The position numbers and the translations under genes are program-made. From positions 254,385-318,384 of the forward strand of contig JACKMU010000008.1 of the NCBI GenBank assembly GCA_024235215.1: a stretch of DNA of 64,000 nt, written 5' to 3'. Below the pieces are notes generated by a model that was not told the DNA's origin, ran no database searches, and saw only the letters and a program-made list of their open reading frames with translations. This document shows, piece by piece, positions 16,520 to 25,426 of the stretch (positions within the stretch are counted from its first letter, which is position 1; every line of letters begins with the position of its first letter). Source of the stretch: Chromatiaceae bacterium (lineage in GTDB: Bacteria; Pseudomonadota; Gammaproteobacteria; Chromatiales; Chromatiaceae).

Positions 16520-17341
16520 TCATCTCTGCCCGATTCTGGCAAGTAGTTGTTCCAGCCCCGGATAGCCGGCGGCACTGAGACTGTATTTCCTGCCGCAGCT
16601 CCCCCAGGAGTCGCCGCACTGCAGTGCACTACGCAGCGCCGCCAGATCATCGATCAGCACACCACCCGCCAAATGGACACCCGCAGCAAACAGCGGATCA
16701 GGCAGACAGCTGGCACTGGGACCGAGCAGATTGACCGTGCATCCTGTGGAAGCGGCATCCAGTACCTGTTGCAACGTATTGTTGATCAACGTCGACGCCG
16801 TGCAGATGATGTAGTCACAACACATCAGCGCCGCAGGCTCGCTACTCACTGCGATCCCCAGTTCCGGCGGAACTCTTGCCGGGTCTTTTTCGATCAACGT
16901 TATGCTGTGCCCCTGAGCCCGCAATCGCTCTACCAGCGGCGCGAAATAGCCGACCATGCCGATGCGATCCGCTTGTTGCATTGGATCCGGTGCGGGAGAG
17001 GCAGTTGGATCGAAGCCTGCGCTCCGCATCATCCACTGACTGATCGCATTGAGTGCACCCAGCGCCAATGCACTGGTCTGCAGCTGCTCGTCTCCCAACT
17101 GCAGTGCCAGTGCCAAGGGATCGGCTCCGCATAACCAATCGTCAGAATAGTTGCAGAAGGAGTCATCCAGTCGGGTATAGAAGGGTCCGACACTGCCGTC
17201 GGCTAGCACCAGAAAGCCGAACTCGTCCCGCTTGGCCACGCCGGCACGCTGTACCGGCAGCAACACCTCCTGCACTGCCGGAACCGTGACAGTCGCGCCG
17301 ATCCGCCGGATCATCCGCTGAAAGTCCTCTTGCAACCTCAT
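16520..17341 (-). CDS. DUF364-family protein (putative heavy-metal chelation)
   Basis: A 273-residue protein with the DUF4213-like N-terminal region and a C-terminal Rossmann-like DUF364 domain: RIGMVGYFAPLVERL, then LIEKDP, the CDYIICTASTLINNTL block and VNLLGPSASCLPDPLFAAG. Structures of relatives suggest binding of metals or small ligands, with no defined reaction. It stands alone between convergent and divergent neighbours. Several cysteines (CC, C near 202-220) could bind metal but the ligand set is not established. Confidence 0.8.
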   Translation of the reverse strand: MRLQEDFQRMIRRIGATVTVPAVQEVLLPVQRAGVAKRDEFGFLVLADGSVGPFYTRLDDSFCNYSDDWLCGADPLALALQLGDEQLQTSALALGALNAISQWMMRSAGFDPTASPAPDPMQQADRIGMVGYFAPLVERLRAQGHSITLIEKDPARVPPELGIAVSSEPAALMCCDYIICTASTLINNTLQQVLDAASTGCTVNLLGPSASCLPDPLFAAGVHLAGGVLIDDLAALRSALQCGDSWGSCGRKYSLSAAGYPGLEQLLARIGQR

Positions 17342-17579
17342 CTGGGTTTCTCCCGTTGACTGACCCGAGTTCGGTATTAGGGTTTACACACCCTCCAAGT
17401 TGGTTATGGTATCCCACTCTCTGCTGCGGCAGGTGACGTTTTCAGCCACCACCAAAAAGGTGCAGCCTGCATTCATGGCCAGCAGAGAGACCAATGGCGC
17501 CAATTTAGACTTCACTCCGGGTCATAGCTGCCGCTCTATATGGACATCGGAAAGTCCCAACCTGACAAAGCGAGGCCCT

Positions 17580-18692
17580 ATGGAGATCGTCCCTTACTTG
17601 AAGCTGATGGTGCAGAAAAACGGTTCGGATCTGTTTTTCAGTACCGGTGCCCCTCCCAATCTGAAAGCCGAAGGTCGCACCATGCCGATCGGAGATACTC
17701 CGATGAAACCAGGTATGGTGCGCACCCTGGCCTATTCGATCATGAGTGATGACCAGGTCTCTGAGTTCGAATCGACCATGGAAGGAAATCTGGCCATCTC
17801 GATCAGCGGTCTGGGCCGCTTCCGAGTCAACGTATTCCGCCAACGCGGTGATGTCGCTATGGTGATCCGCTACATCAAAGGGCAGATACCGTCGATAGAG
17901 GAGCTGAACCTGCCGCCGACACTCAAGCAGTTGATCATGGAGCCGCGCGGACTGGTGCTTGTGGTCGGATCGACCGGTTCCGGCAAATCCACCACGCTTG
18001 CCTCAATGGTCAACTACCGCAATGAAAACGCCACCGGTCATATCCTGACCATCGAAGATCCGGTAGAGTTTCTTCACACCCATAAGAAATCGGTAGTGGA
18101 TCAGCGCGAAGTGGGATTGGATACCATCTCTTACGAAGTGGCGTTGAAAAACGCAATGCGCGAGGCGCCCGACGTGATATTGATCGGCGAGATCCGTGAC
18201 CGCTATACCATGCAACACGCCATCGCCTACGCTGAAACCGGCCATCTTTGCCTCTCCACGCTGCATGCCAACAACGCCAACCAGGCGCTGGATCGCATTG
18301 TCAACTTTTTTCCCGACAGCGCTCACCACCAGCTCTATATGGACCTGTCGCTGAATCTCAAGGCAGTGATCTCGCAGCGGCTGATCAAGAGCAAAGATGG
18401 CAAACGTGTTCCCGCAGTCGAGATCATGCTGCTCTCCACCTTCGTCGCGGAGCTGATTCAGAAGGGCGACATACACGCGGTCAAAGAGGCAATGGAGCAT
18501 GGTAACGAGCGCGGCATGCAGACATTCGATCAAGCGCTCTACAAACTCTATAAAGAGGGGCGCATCACACAGGAGGAGGCACTTGCCAATGCCGATTCCC
18601 GTAACAACCTCTCACTGCGGATGCGTCTCGATGAAAGCGGCAAAGTCGGTTCCCCTCAAGGGCTGGAGATCCACAACGAGGAGTTTTTCTGA
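17580..18692 (+). CDS. pilU: Type IV pilus retraction ATPase PilU
   Basis: A 370-residue hexameric retraction ATPase. The start MEIVPYLKLMVQKNGSDLFF is typical of PilU rather than PilT. Walker A is GSTGSGKSTT (about residues 130-139), followed by the Asp box ILTIEDPVEF, Walker B-type DVILIGEIRD and the His box HLCLSTLHANNA. PilU assists PilT in pilus retraction, twitching and DNA uptake, which fits the nearby comM. PilT is not adjacent in this window. An upstream ATG in the same frame is rejected because it adds 60 unlike residues. Confidence 0.93.
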   Translation: MEIVPYLKLMVQKNGSDLFFSTGAPPNLKAEGRTMPIGDTPMKPGMVRTLAYSIMSDDQVSEFESTMEGNLAISISGLGRFRVNVFRQRGDVAMVIRYIKGQIPSIEELNLPPTLKQLIMEPRGLVLVVGSTGSGKSTTLASMVNYRNENATGHILTIEDPVEFLHTHKKSVVDQREVGLDTISYEVALKNAMREAPDVILIGEIRDRYTMQHAIAYAETGHLCLSTLHANNANQALDRIVNFFPDSAHHQLYMDLSLNLKAVISQRLIKSKDGKRVPAVEIMLLSTFVAELIQKGDIHAVKEAMEHGNERGMQTFDQALYKLYKEGRITQEEALANADSRNNLSLRMRLDESGKVGSPQGLEIHNEEFF

Positions 18693-18695
18693 GCA

Positions 18696-19034
18696 TTGGC
18701 CGGCAACGTTTTTCAGCCGATCACCTATGAAGCGGAGCCGGAGCAGCGGATTGCGCTCCATCCGGCGCTGGTGCCCTGGTTTTTCAACTCCGAATGCGGG
18801 ATCTGCCTCAATCTGAAACCCCGGTTGGAACGTTTTTTCACCGACAGCTTCCCGCGCATGTCACTGGCCGAGGTGACGTGCGCGGCGTTACCACAAGCCG
18901 CCGCTGCACATGGCGTGTTCAGCGTCCCAACATTGACCGTCTACCTGGAAGGACGCGCAAGCCTGCGCGCAACAAGCCATATCCCTCTGGTAACACTCGC
19001 CCAGCGGTTGCAACGCAGCTACGATCTGTTATAG
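18696..19034 (+). CDS. Thioredoxin-like protein
   Basis: A 112-residue protein starting at a TTG only three bases after pilU. It has a CGIC redox motif (CxxC) in the context FNSECGICLNLKPRLERFF and the thioredoxin cis-proline segment FSVPTLTVYLEGR. No signal peptide, so a cytoplasmic disulfide or peroxide function is inferred. Small thioredoxin-fold proteins of this kind are often annotated simply as thioredoxin family. The start is uncertain because TTG is rare and the distance to pilU is too short for an independent promoter. Confidence 0.75.
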   Translation: MAGNVFQPITYEAEPEQRIALHPALVPWFFNSECGICLNLKPRLERFFTDSFPRMSLAEVTCAALPQAAAAHGVFSVPTLTVYLEGRASLRATSHIPLVTLAQRLQRSYDLL

Positions 19035-19121
19035 AGCTGATTCCCCCTGACACAAGATTATCATCCCCTTTTGGGTATAATTGGGTCATTTTTAAATTTT
19101 ATCAATTTGGTCGAATACCGT

Positions 19122-21671
19122 ATGTCGAAAATGAACGAGAGCTCCCTGCCACACTCCAGCGAACGCTATTTCGCTCCCCTGGTCCACAGCAAACCCAACG
19201 AAAAGCTGAACAACATGAAGCCACTGGGGCTGGACAAAGCGTCGATCACCGCAAACTTCAAATACTATTTCGCCCATACCTTGGGACGCCACGGCGCCTG
19301 CATCACGACGCACTACCCCTATAAGGCGCTGGCGCATGCAGTTCGCGACCGTCTGATGGAGCGCTGGAAGAACACTCAGCTGGCTTACGATCAGGCGAAC
19401 TGTAAGCGCACCCACTACCTTTCTCTGGAGTTTCTGATGGGCAGAACCCTGGGCAATGCGATGCTCAACCTGGGTATCACCGATGCAGCCACCCAGGGTC
19501 TACGGGATCTCGGCATCGTGCTGGAGGAGATTGCTGAAAGCGAACCGGACGCCGGTCTGGGCAACGGCGGCCTGGGACGTCTAGCCGCCTGTTTTCTGGA
19601 CAGCTGTGCCACACTGCAACTGCCGGTCAAGGGGTATGGCATCCGTTACAGTTACGGCATGTTCCGTCAGGAGCTGGAGAATGGATACCAGATAGAAGAG
19701 CCCGACCACTGGCTGCGCGACGGTAATCCTTGGGAGGTGGAACGCCCCGAGTTCAGTCAACGGATCTCGTTCGGAGGACGCAGTGAATTCTATCGCGATG
19801 ACCGGGGTGTGCAACGCGCGCGTTGGGTGGACACCCGGGATGTACTGGCCATACCTTACGACACACCCATTCCCGGCTATCGCAACGGCACGGTCAACAC
19901 ACTGCGACTCTGGCAGGCAGCTTCGACCGATGAGTTCGACCTGGAAGAGTTCAACGCCGGCAGTTATACCGAAGCGGTGGAATCGAAGAACCATGCAGAA
20001 AATATCACCATGGTGCTCTACCCCAACGACAGCAGCGAGAATGGCAAAGCGCTGCGCCTCAAGCAGCAGTATTTCCTGGCCAGCGCCAGTCTCAAGGATG
20101 TGATGCGCAAATGGAAGAGCCTGAACGGCAATGTCTGGACCAGCTTTGCCGAAAAGAACTGTTTTCAGCTCAACGATACTCACCCGACCATCGCCGTCGC
20201 CGAACTGATGCGGTTGCTGCTTGACCTGGAGCGGCTCGATTGGGACGAAGCCTGGAAAATCACTTGTGACACCATGGCTTACACCAACCACACGCTGTTG
20301 CCGGAAGCACTGGAGCGCTGGCCGTTGAGACTGTTTCAACAACTGCTACCCAGGTTACTCGACATCATCTACGAGATAAATGCAAGGCATCTGTCAGAGG
20401 TGTCCATCCGTTGGCCAGGGGACACCGATATACTGCGGCGCATGTCTATCATTGAGGAAGATGCCGAACCCCAGGTGCGGATGGCTTATCTGGCCATCGT
20501 TGGCAGCAGTTCGGTCAATGGTGTCGCGGAACTCCACTCGCAATTGCTGGCACAAGGGCTGTTTCGGGATTTCTATCGCCTCTGGCCGGAAAAATTCAAC
20601 AACAAAACCAACGGTGTGACGCAACGACGCTGGCTCGCCTACTGCAACCCGGGACTGCGTGAGCTGATCAGCGAATCGATCGGCGAACAGTGGGTCAGCG
20701 ACCTGGAGCAGATCAAGCGCATCGCACCGCTGGCCAAAGATGCGCTGTTCCGCCAGCGCTGGTACGAGGTAAAACAGACGAATAAACAAAAACTTGCTGT
20801 GCTAGTAGAGCAGGACTGCGGAGTCCGCTTCGACCCGGAAGGACTGTTTGATGTACAGGTAAAACGTATCCACGAGTATAAACGCCAGTTGTTGAATATC
20901 CTCCATGTGATTCACCTCTACGAGCGGATAAAGTGCGGTGACATTGCCGACTGGACCCCACGCTGCGTGCTGCTTGGCGGCAAGGCTGCTCCCGGATACG
21001 CGCAAGCCAAGCTGATCATCAAACTGATCAGTAACGTGGCCAAAGTGGTCAACAAGGATCCACAGGTGGGCAAGCTGCTGAAGGTGGCATTCCTGCCCAA
21101 CTACCGCGTCTCAGCCATGGAGGTGATCTGCCCGGGAACGGATCTGTCGGAGCAGATTTCGACCGCCGGCAAGGAGGCCTCCGGAACCGGAAACATGAAA
21201 TTCATGATGAACGGCGCACTCACCATCGGCACGCTCGACGGGGCGAATATCGAGATCCGTGAAGAGGTCGGGGAGGAGCACTTCTTCCTGTTCGGCTTGA
21301 CCGAGGATGAGATCAAACAGCAACAGCTTGACTACCAACCCGACCTGATCATCTCCGGTGATCCAAATCTGCTACGGGTAATGGATCTGCTGGAGAAGGG
21401 CCACTTCAACCAGTTTGAACCTGGCATCTTCAAGCCGATCATCGACTCCATCAGGAGTCCTTCCGATCCCTGGATGCTGGCGGCCGATTTTGCCAGCTAT
21501 GTCAGGGCGCAGGAGCAGGCAGCAGAGCGCTACCGGGAGCGCGAAAGTTGGCTGGTAAGTTCCATTCTCAATACCGCGAGCAGCGGGAAATTCTCCACCG
21601 ACCGAACCATGCAGGACTACAATCGTGACATCTGGAAGCTGACGCCTGTGCCGGCGATACCCGTAGGCTGA
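19122..21671 (+). CDS. glgP: Glycogen/starch/alpha-glucan phosphorylase
   Basis: An 849-residue enzyme that releases glucose-1-phosphate from alpha-1,4-glucans. Family signatures are strong: HYLSLEFLMGRTLGNAM, GLGNGGLGRLAACFLDS, QLNDTHPTIAVAELMR, and the pyridoxal-phosphate site EASGTGNMKFMMNGAL near residue 690. Slightly longer at the N-terminus than enterobacterial GlgP. The start is ambiguous: ATG at 19122 (MSKMNESS) or 19131; an upstream TTG at 19071 is in frame but sits on a TATAAT-like promoter element. No glycogen synthesis genes are nearby. Confidence 0.95.
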   Translation: MSKMNESSLPHSSERYFAPLVHSKPNEKLNNMKPLGLDKASITANFKYYFAHTLGRHGACITTHYPYKALAHAVRDRLMERWKNTQLAYDQANCKRTHYLSLEFLMGRTLGNAMLNLGITDAATQGLRDLGIVLEEIAESEPDAGLGNGGLGRLAACFLDSCATLQLPVKGYGIRYSYGMFRQELENGYQIEEPDHWLRDGNPWEVERPEFSQRISFGGRSEFYRDDRGVQRARWVDTRDVLAIPYDTPIPGYRNGTVNTLRLWQAASTDEFDLEEFNAGSYTEAVESKNHAENITMVLYPNDSSENGKALRLKQQYFLASASLKDVMRKWKSLNGNVWTSFAEKNCFQLNDTHPTIAVAELMRLLLDLERLDWDEAWKITCDTMAYTNHTLLPEALERWPLRLFQQLLPRLLDIIYEINARHLSEVSIRWPGDTDILRRMSIIEEDAEPQVRMAYLAIVGSSSVNGVAELHSQLLAQGLFRDFYRLWPEKFNNKTNGVTQRRWLAYCNPGLRELISESIGEQWVSDLEQIKRIAPLAKDALFRQRWYEVKQTNKQKLAVLVEQDCGVRFDPEGLFDVQVKRIHEYKRQLLNILHVIHLYERIKCGDIADWTPRCVLLGGKAAPGYAQAKLIIKLISNVAKVVNKDPQVGKLLKVAFLPNYRVSAMEVICPGTDLSEQISTAGKEASGTGNMKFMMNGALTIGTLDGANIEIREEVGEEHFFLFGLTEDEIKQQQLDYQPDLIISGDPNLLRVMDLLEKGHFNQFEPGIFKPIIDSIRSPSDPWMLAADFASYVRAQEQAAERYRERESWLVSSILNTASSGKFSTDRTMQDYNRDIWKLTPVPAIPVG

Positions 21672-21785
21672 CCGGCCGGAAGAGAAGGTGCAACTGGAAA
21701 TGACCGCCCATACCGGAATCAAGCTGCTACCCTCCCCCTTCCTCCGCTCAATGCAGCATACGGGCGGCCCTGGATCGGCGCCCCA

Positions 21786-22334
21786 ATGACCGGTACGGTG
21801 CGATTGCTGCTGTTTCTGTCTGCTATGGTCTTGCTGTTGTCACTGACCGCAGCGAACGCTGACTCTGCGCAAGAGATCGAGATCAACAGTGACGCCACCC
21901 TGAAACGCTTTCCGCTGCAGGTCAACGGCGGAGAGCGGTTTCTGCAGAAAGCGGCCGGTGTACTTATCTTCCCCAGCGTGATCAAAGCAGGCTTTGGTAT
22001 CGGTGGAGAGTATGGTGAAGGCGTGCTGCGCGTGAACGGCGAGAGCGTCGCCTACTACAGCAGCGCCTCCGCATCCATCGGTTTCCAGCTGGGCGCACAA
22101 TCGAAATCTATCATCATCGTCTTTTTGGACGAAGCGTCACTGGCGAGCTTTCGCGCGAGCAAGGGGTGGAAAGTTGGAGTGGACGGTTCGGTGGCATTGA
22201 TAGAGTGGGGCGTGGGCAGGGATATCAACAGTGTGACCTTCAACACTCCTGTTGTCGGGTTCATTTTCAACAACAAAGGGCTGATGTATAACCTGACGCT
22301 GGAAGGGTCGAAGTTCACACAAATCAAGCGTTGA
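21786..22334 (+). CDS. Exported SYLF/YSC84-like lipid-binding protein
   Basis: A 182-residue protein with a signal peptide (hydrophobic to about residue 24, ending TAANA) and a SYLF/DUF500 domain: ERFLQKAAGVLIFPSVIKAGFGIGGEYGEGVL, then a YYSSASASIGFQLG block and NSVTFNTPVVGFIFNNKGLM. SYLF domains bind phosphoinositides or other lipids in eukaryotes; in bacteria they are periplasmic with unknown ligand. It lies 114 bases after glgP and 4 bases before ycgL, possibly forming a two-gene unit with the latter. Confidence 0.88.
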   Translation: MTGTVRLLLFLSAMVLLLSLTAANADSAQEIEINSDATLKRFPLQVNGGERFLQKAAGVLIFPSVIKAGFGIGGEYGEGVLRVNGESVAYYSSASASIGFQLGAQSKSIIIVFLDEASLASFRASKGWKVGVDGSVALIEWGVGRDINSVTFNTPVVGFIFNNKGLMYNLTLEGSKFTQIKR

Positions 22335-22338
22335 CGCG

Positions 22339-22647
22339 ATGCAACACCAATCCAACGAAAGCGACACTAACTCACAGAAGATCGGGCCGATAGCGTGCTG
22401 GATTTACCGCAGCCCGCGCCAGGAGCAGATGTATCTTTATCTGATAGAGAAAGAGCGCTTCGACAGGCTGCCAGCGGAGCTGATGCGCCACTTCGGTACC
22501 CCCAGCCTGGTGATGGAGCTGACCCTGCACCCCGGACGCAAACTGGCGAGAGAAGATACAGCCAGCGTGATGCGCAATCTCAAAGAGCGTGGCTATCATC
22601 TGCAGATGCCGCCGAAAATCGAAGTGGAACTGAATCGCGGCGACTGA
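22339..22647 (+). CDS. ycgL: YcgL domain-containing protein
   Basis: A 102-residue cytoplasmic protein with the YcgL fold: CWIYRSPRQEQMYLYLIEKERFDRLPAEL, followed by FGTPSLVMELTLHPGRKLAREDT and a C-terminal basic GYHLQMPPKIE. Slightly longer at the N-terminus than typical. YcgL proteins are widespread in gammaproteobacteria; the biochemical role is not established, though the E. coli member has been linked to RNA or cell-division phenotypes only loosely. Start ATG at 22339, 4 bases after the SYLF stop. Confidence 0.88.
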   Translation: MQHQSNESDTNSQKIGPIACWIYRSPRQEQMYLYLIEKERFDRLPAELMRHFGTPSLVMELTLHPGRKLAREDTASVMRNLKERGYHLQMPPKIEVELNRGD

Positions 22648-22684
22648 CCGAGCCGCCCCCCGATACGCCTGACCGGCTGCAGGA

Positions 22685-23494
22685 TCAGAATCCCCGCGCT
22701 GTTTTGATCTGCTCGTAAGCCTGGCGGATCTCGTGTGTCTTCTCAGCCGCTATCTTCATCATCTCTTCCGGCAGACCCTTGGCTACCAGCTTGTCCGGGT
22801 GATGCAGGTTGGTCTGCCGCCGGTAAGCCCGCTTGACCTCGGCGTCACTGGCAGAAGGGGGAATATTCAGTATCGCATAAGCATCTTTCAGCGCCGGTCC
22901 CGGACTGACGGCCTCCGCGCGCCTACCAGTGCGGCCGGAAAAGTGGCGTTCCGCCTGTATCATCCGCTCCAACTGACGGAACAGAAACTCGGAAATACCC
23001 ATCTGCCGGCAAATGTGCAGCAGCAGCCGCTCTTCCGCCGGATTCATTGCGCCATCCGCATAGGCGGCCTGCAGCAGAATCTCGATGAACATCTGAGTCA
23101 GTATGCTGCGCCGGTGGCACTCCAGGCGAAACTGCTCCAGCACCTCATTCAGCGGGAAATCGGTCTGTTTACCCTGGTTGAACAGACGGATCGCGGTCCT
23201 GCGCATCTCTGCGTCGAGATCCATTTTCGCCATCACCGCCTCGGCAACATCGATCTCAGTTCGTGAGACACTGCCATCCACCTTGGCCAGATGCCCCATG
23301 ATGGAGAACGTTGCGGTGAAAAAGGCGGTCTGTACCCGCTCTTGCTCTCCTGGCTCCAGCGACTCCTCCTCAACCTCCAGTCCCGCGAGGCCGCGATCCA
23401 GATTGTGTCCCAATACCGCACCCAGCAGCGCACCCAGCGGTCCGCCCAGCACGTAACCGAATGCACCCCCGGCCAACTTACCCCACCAACTCAA
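22685..23494 (-). CDS. djlA: Co-chaperone DjlA (TerB-J domain)
   Basis: A 269-residue protein with a glycine-rich N-terminal membrane helix (GKLAGGAFGYVLGGPLGALLG), a TerB-like helical domain (about residues 55-170) and a C-terminal J domain carrying HPD (LHHPDKLVAKGLP). This is the DjlA architecture; the protein is membrane-anchored with the J domain in the cytoplasm, where it stimulates DnaK. It is convergent with ycgL, and the 37-base gap holds no clear terminator. Confidence 0.93.
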   Translation of the reverse strand: MSWWGKLAGGAFGYVLGGPLGALLGAVLGHNLDRGLAGLEVEEESLEPGEQERVQTAFFTATFSIMGHLAKVDGSVSRTEIDVAEAVMAKMDLDAEMRRTAIRLFNQGKQTDFPLNEVLEQFRLECHRRSILTQMFIEILLQAAYADGAMNPAEERLLLHICRQMGISEFLFRQLERMIQAERHFSGRTGRRAEAVSPGPALKDAYAILNIPPSASDAEVKRAYRRQTNLHHPDKLVAKGLPEEMMKIAAEKTHEIRQAYEQIKTARGF

Positions 23495-23621
23495 TCTCTC
23501 TTCTCCCGTGCCAACCGGTTATCGCTCCTATCATCCTTATGGGTCACTTCCGGCATAATACCAGCTGCAGCTTCTTGGCATTGCAGAATAGCTGTCGATT
23601 GTAAAACGCGCTGCAAACGAC

Positions 23622-24290
23622 CTATTTCCCCCTCAGATAGAGCTCATCACTGAAACTGGAGATCCAGTGAGGTTTGTATAGTACAAGCATTGTCACAATC
23701 CAGCCGTTGACTACTGATTCCGGTAAAAACATCAGCGGAAAATAAGGAATCAGATTCAACGTCAAGTGTTCCCAGTCATGCAATCCACTGAAGAGCAGCA
23801 GCAGTCCAGCCGCCAGAAATCCACTGATCAGCGCAACCAAACCCGCACCGAGAAACGCATTGACCAATACATAGATGAAAAAATTTCTCGGCAACAGTGA
23901 ATGGACCAACACCAGCAACGTCTGGGTCAGCGTGGCGGGTACCAGTGTCAGTAGCATTGCATTGATCGCAAACCCTGCCCAATTGTGACCGAGATTCACA
24001 GTTACCATGAATTCGGCGATAACACCGGCCAGTACCGCAAAAGACCAACCAAACATCAGCGTTACCGTAGTGATGCCGAGCAGATGAAAACTCCATGCCG
24101 GATCAACCTGCACACGGATATGCCAAAGTAGACTGAGCGTTACACAACTGCCCAGAAACAGATGCAGCTGCTCTGCCTCCCGCAGCCGGCGCCAACCGGC
24201 CAGACGCAGCGCCAATAGCAAGCCGAACGCGCAGAAAATCTGCGTTACGACCCGAAAATACGCCGGGAAAAGGTCGCCAAACAACTCCAT
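23622..24290 (-). CDS. CbiM-like energy-coupling-factor membrane protein
   Basis: A 222-residue protein with about six or seven hydrophobic helices. It resembles the CbiM/COG3235 group of predicted cobalt or nickel ECF-transporter substrate components: N-terminal conserved helix, HLLGITTVTLMFGWSFAVLAG, and NLGHNWAGFAINAMLLTLVPA. CbiM uses an N-terminal loop to bind metal; the typical N-terminal MHI motif is absent here, so activity as a metal transporter is uncertain. Neighbours (djlA and a Rieske protein) give no clue. No CbiQ/CbiO partners are seen. Confidence 0.7.
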   Translation of the reverse strand: MELFGDLFPAYFRVVTQIFCAFGLLLALRLAGWRRLREAEQLHLFLGSCVTLSLLWHIRVQVDPAWSFHLLGITTVTLMFGWSFAVLAGVIAEFMVTVNLGHNWAGFAINAMLLTLVPATLTQTLLVLVHSLLPRNFFIYVLVNAFLGAGLVALISGFLAAGLLLLFSGLHDWEHLTLNLIPYFPLMFLPESVVNGWIVTMLVLYKPHWISSFSDELYLRGK

Positions 24291-24845
24291 TCAATACACC
24301 TCCCACGCGGAGCAGACCATCCCAAAAGAAAGCCGGTCACCAGTGCTAGCGCCTGCCGACGGCGGTCATCCGCTCCAACAGCAACGGTACGATTCAAGTC
24401 AGCACAAGATAGTCGCTGATGCGGATTATTCTACCATTCCAGACAATCGCTCAAGATTGCGCCAAACCGATCGCTAATTTAGACCAGAGAAGTGACCACA
24501 TATCGCAGCGACAAGAGTAAGAGAGATGTGCGACATTTACGATATGATTTCGGGTGACTGGCAATGTGAATCATGCGACAACGCTACCCGAGTCTGCACA
24601 GCGAATGGCCAAGTCGCTACGGTCACCATACTCTCACTGCAACCGGTCACTTCCGTCGCGATGCCCACAGGCCAGCGCGCCTTGCCACCCGATCTGGTGG
24701 CATTCGATACGAACCGATTTGAGCAGATCCAGGTCGCTCCGGACGGAGTGAAACAGCTTCGGACAATGTAAATTTGACGTCGGCTCACCGACACTGCTGA
24801 TCGTTGCGCCGGAGCAGATCTCTGCTCGCTAAACACGCGACCGGT
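24291..24845. other. Intergenic region between CbiM-like and Rieske genes
   Basis: 555 bases between the start of the CbiM-like gene and the end of the Rieske gene. Apart from one doubtful short frame (24526-24771) nothing recognisable was found: no hairpin followed by T, no repeats shared with other parts of the window. Confidence 0.4.
24526..24771 (+). CDS. Doubtful small hypothetical protein (81 aa)
   Basis: An 81-codon frame with AAGAGTAAGAGAG before the ATG. Its N-terminus has four cysteines including a CxxC (CESC) and the rest is weakly hydrophilic. Codon third positions are mostly G or C, similar to real genes here, but no family is recognised and a 99-codon frame overlaps it on the other strand. 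Treat as a weak candidate. Confidence 0.3.
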   Translation: MCDIYDMISGDWQCESCDNATRVCTANGQVATVTILSLQPVTSVAMPTGQRALPPDLVAFDTNRFEQIQVAPDGVKQLRTM

Positions 24846-25205
24846 TCAACCCTTGTTCAGCAGCAATCTGCCCCGCTCCAGCCGAACCGGCAACCGCTCA
24901 AGCGATTGATTGACACAGGGACCATAGATGCAACGGCCGCTCTCGATCTCAAACAGCGCGCCATGCATGGCACAGATGATGAAGCGTCCCTCCGCATCAA
25001 GAAACTGATCGGGGCTCCAATCCAGCGGCGCCCCGGTATGCGGGCAGCGGTTGAGATAAGCGTATACTTCATTTCCCTGACGCACCAGGAAACCCTCACC
25101 GCCACCCGCTTGCAAAGGGAGAGAGAACCCGCGGCAAGCGCCGTCCGGCAGATCATTCAAATCCAGCAGCACGATTGACCCATCGCTCTGCGATCCTCGG
25201 TTCAC
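24846..25205 (-). CDS. Rieske 2Fe-2S domain protein
   Basis: A 119-residue small Rieske protein. The cluster-binding motifs are CPHTGAPLDW and CAMHGALFEIESGRC, i.e. C-x-H ... C-x-x-H, spaced as in ferredoxin components of the NirD/Rieske type. No signal peptide or transmembrane helix, so it is a cytosolic electron carrier or oxygenase-type ferredoxin; partners are not adjacent. The GTG at 25205 has GGAGG four bases before it; an upstream ATG at 25265 would add a 20-residue basic extension and is less likely. Confidence 0.85.
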   Translation of the reverse strand: MNRGSQSDGSIVLLDLNDLPDGACRGFSLPLQAGGGEGFLVRQGNEVYAYLNRCPHTGAPLDWSPDQFLDAEGRFIICAMHGALFEIESGRCIYGPCVNQSLERLPVRLERGRLLLNKG

Positions 25206-25426
25206 TCTTCCTCCACCTGACCAGTATTCCCGGCAGTCACGCCGGCTCCACAACTTCGCCGGCATAGCGGAACTTCACTGGATAGCCTGCATTGCTGCAG
25301 GCGCGTGATGCGCATTCTCGGTACGGGTCATCCACCCAGAACATTAACCCAGCTGAGAGAGACCAATGACCCTATTGGCTATCAGTCTCGTTTTGGAATA
25401 TCCGGCCGAATTGGCGCCTACAGTCC

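Noticed and set aside
17400..17579. N-terminal extension of PilU
   Set aside because: The frame is open but the 60 residues do not resemble PilU and the family start MEIVPYLK is at 17580.
19071..19121. Upstream TTG start for glgP
   Set aside because: It would begin inside a TATAAT-like promoter element and add residues unlike the family.
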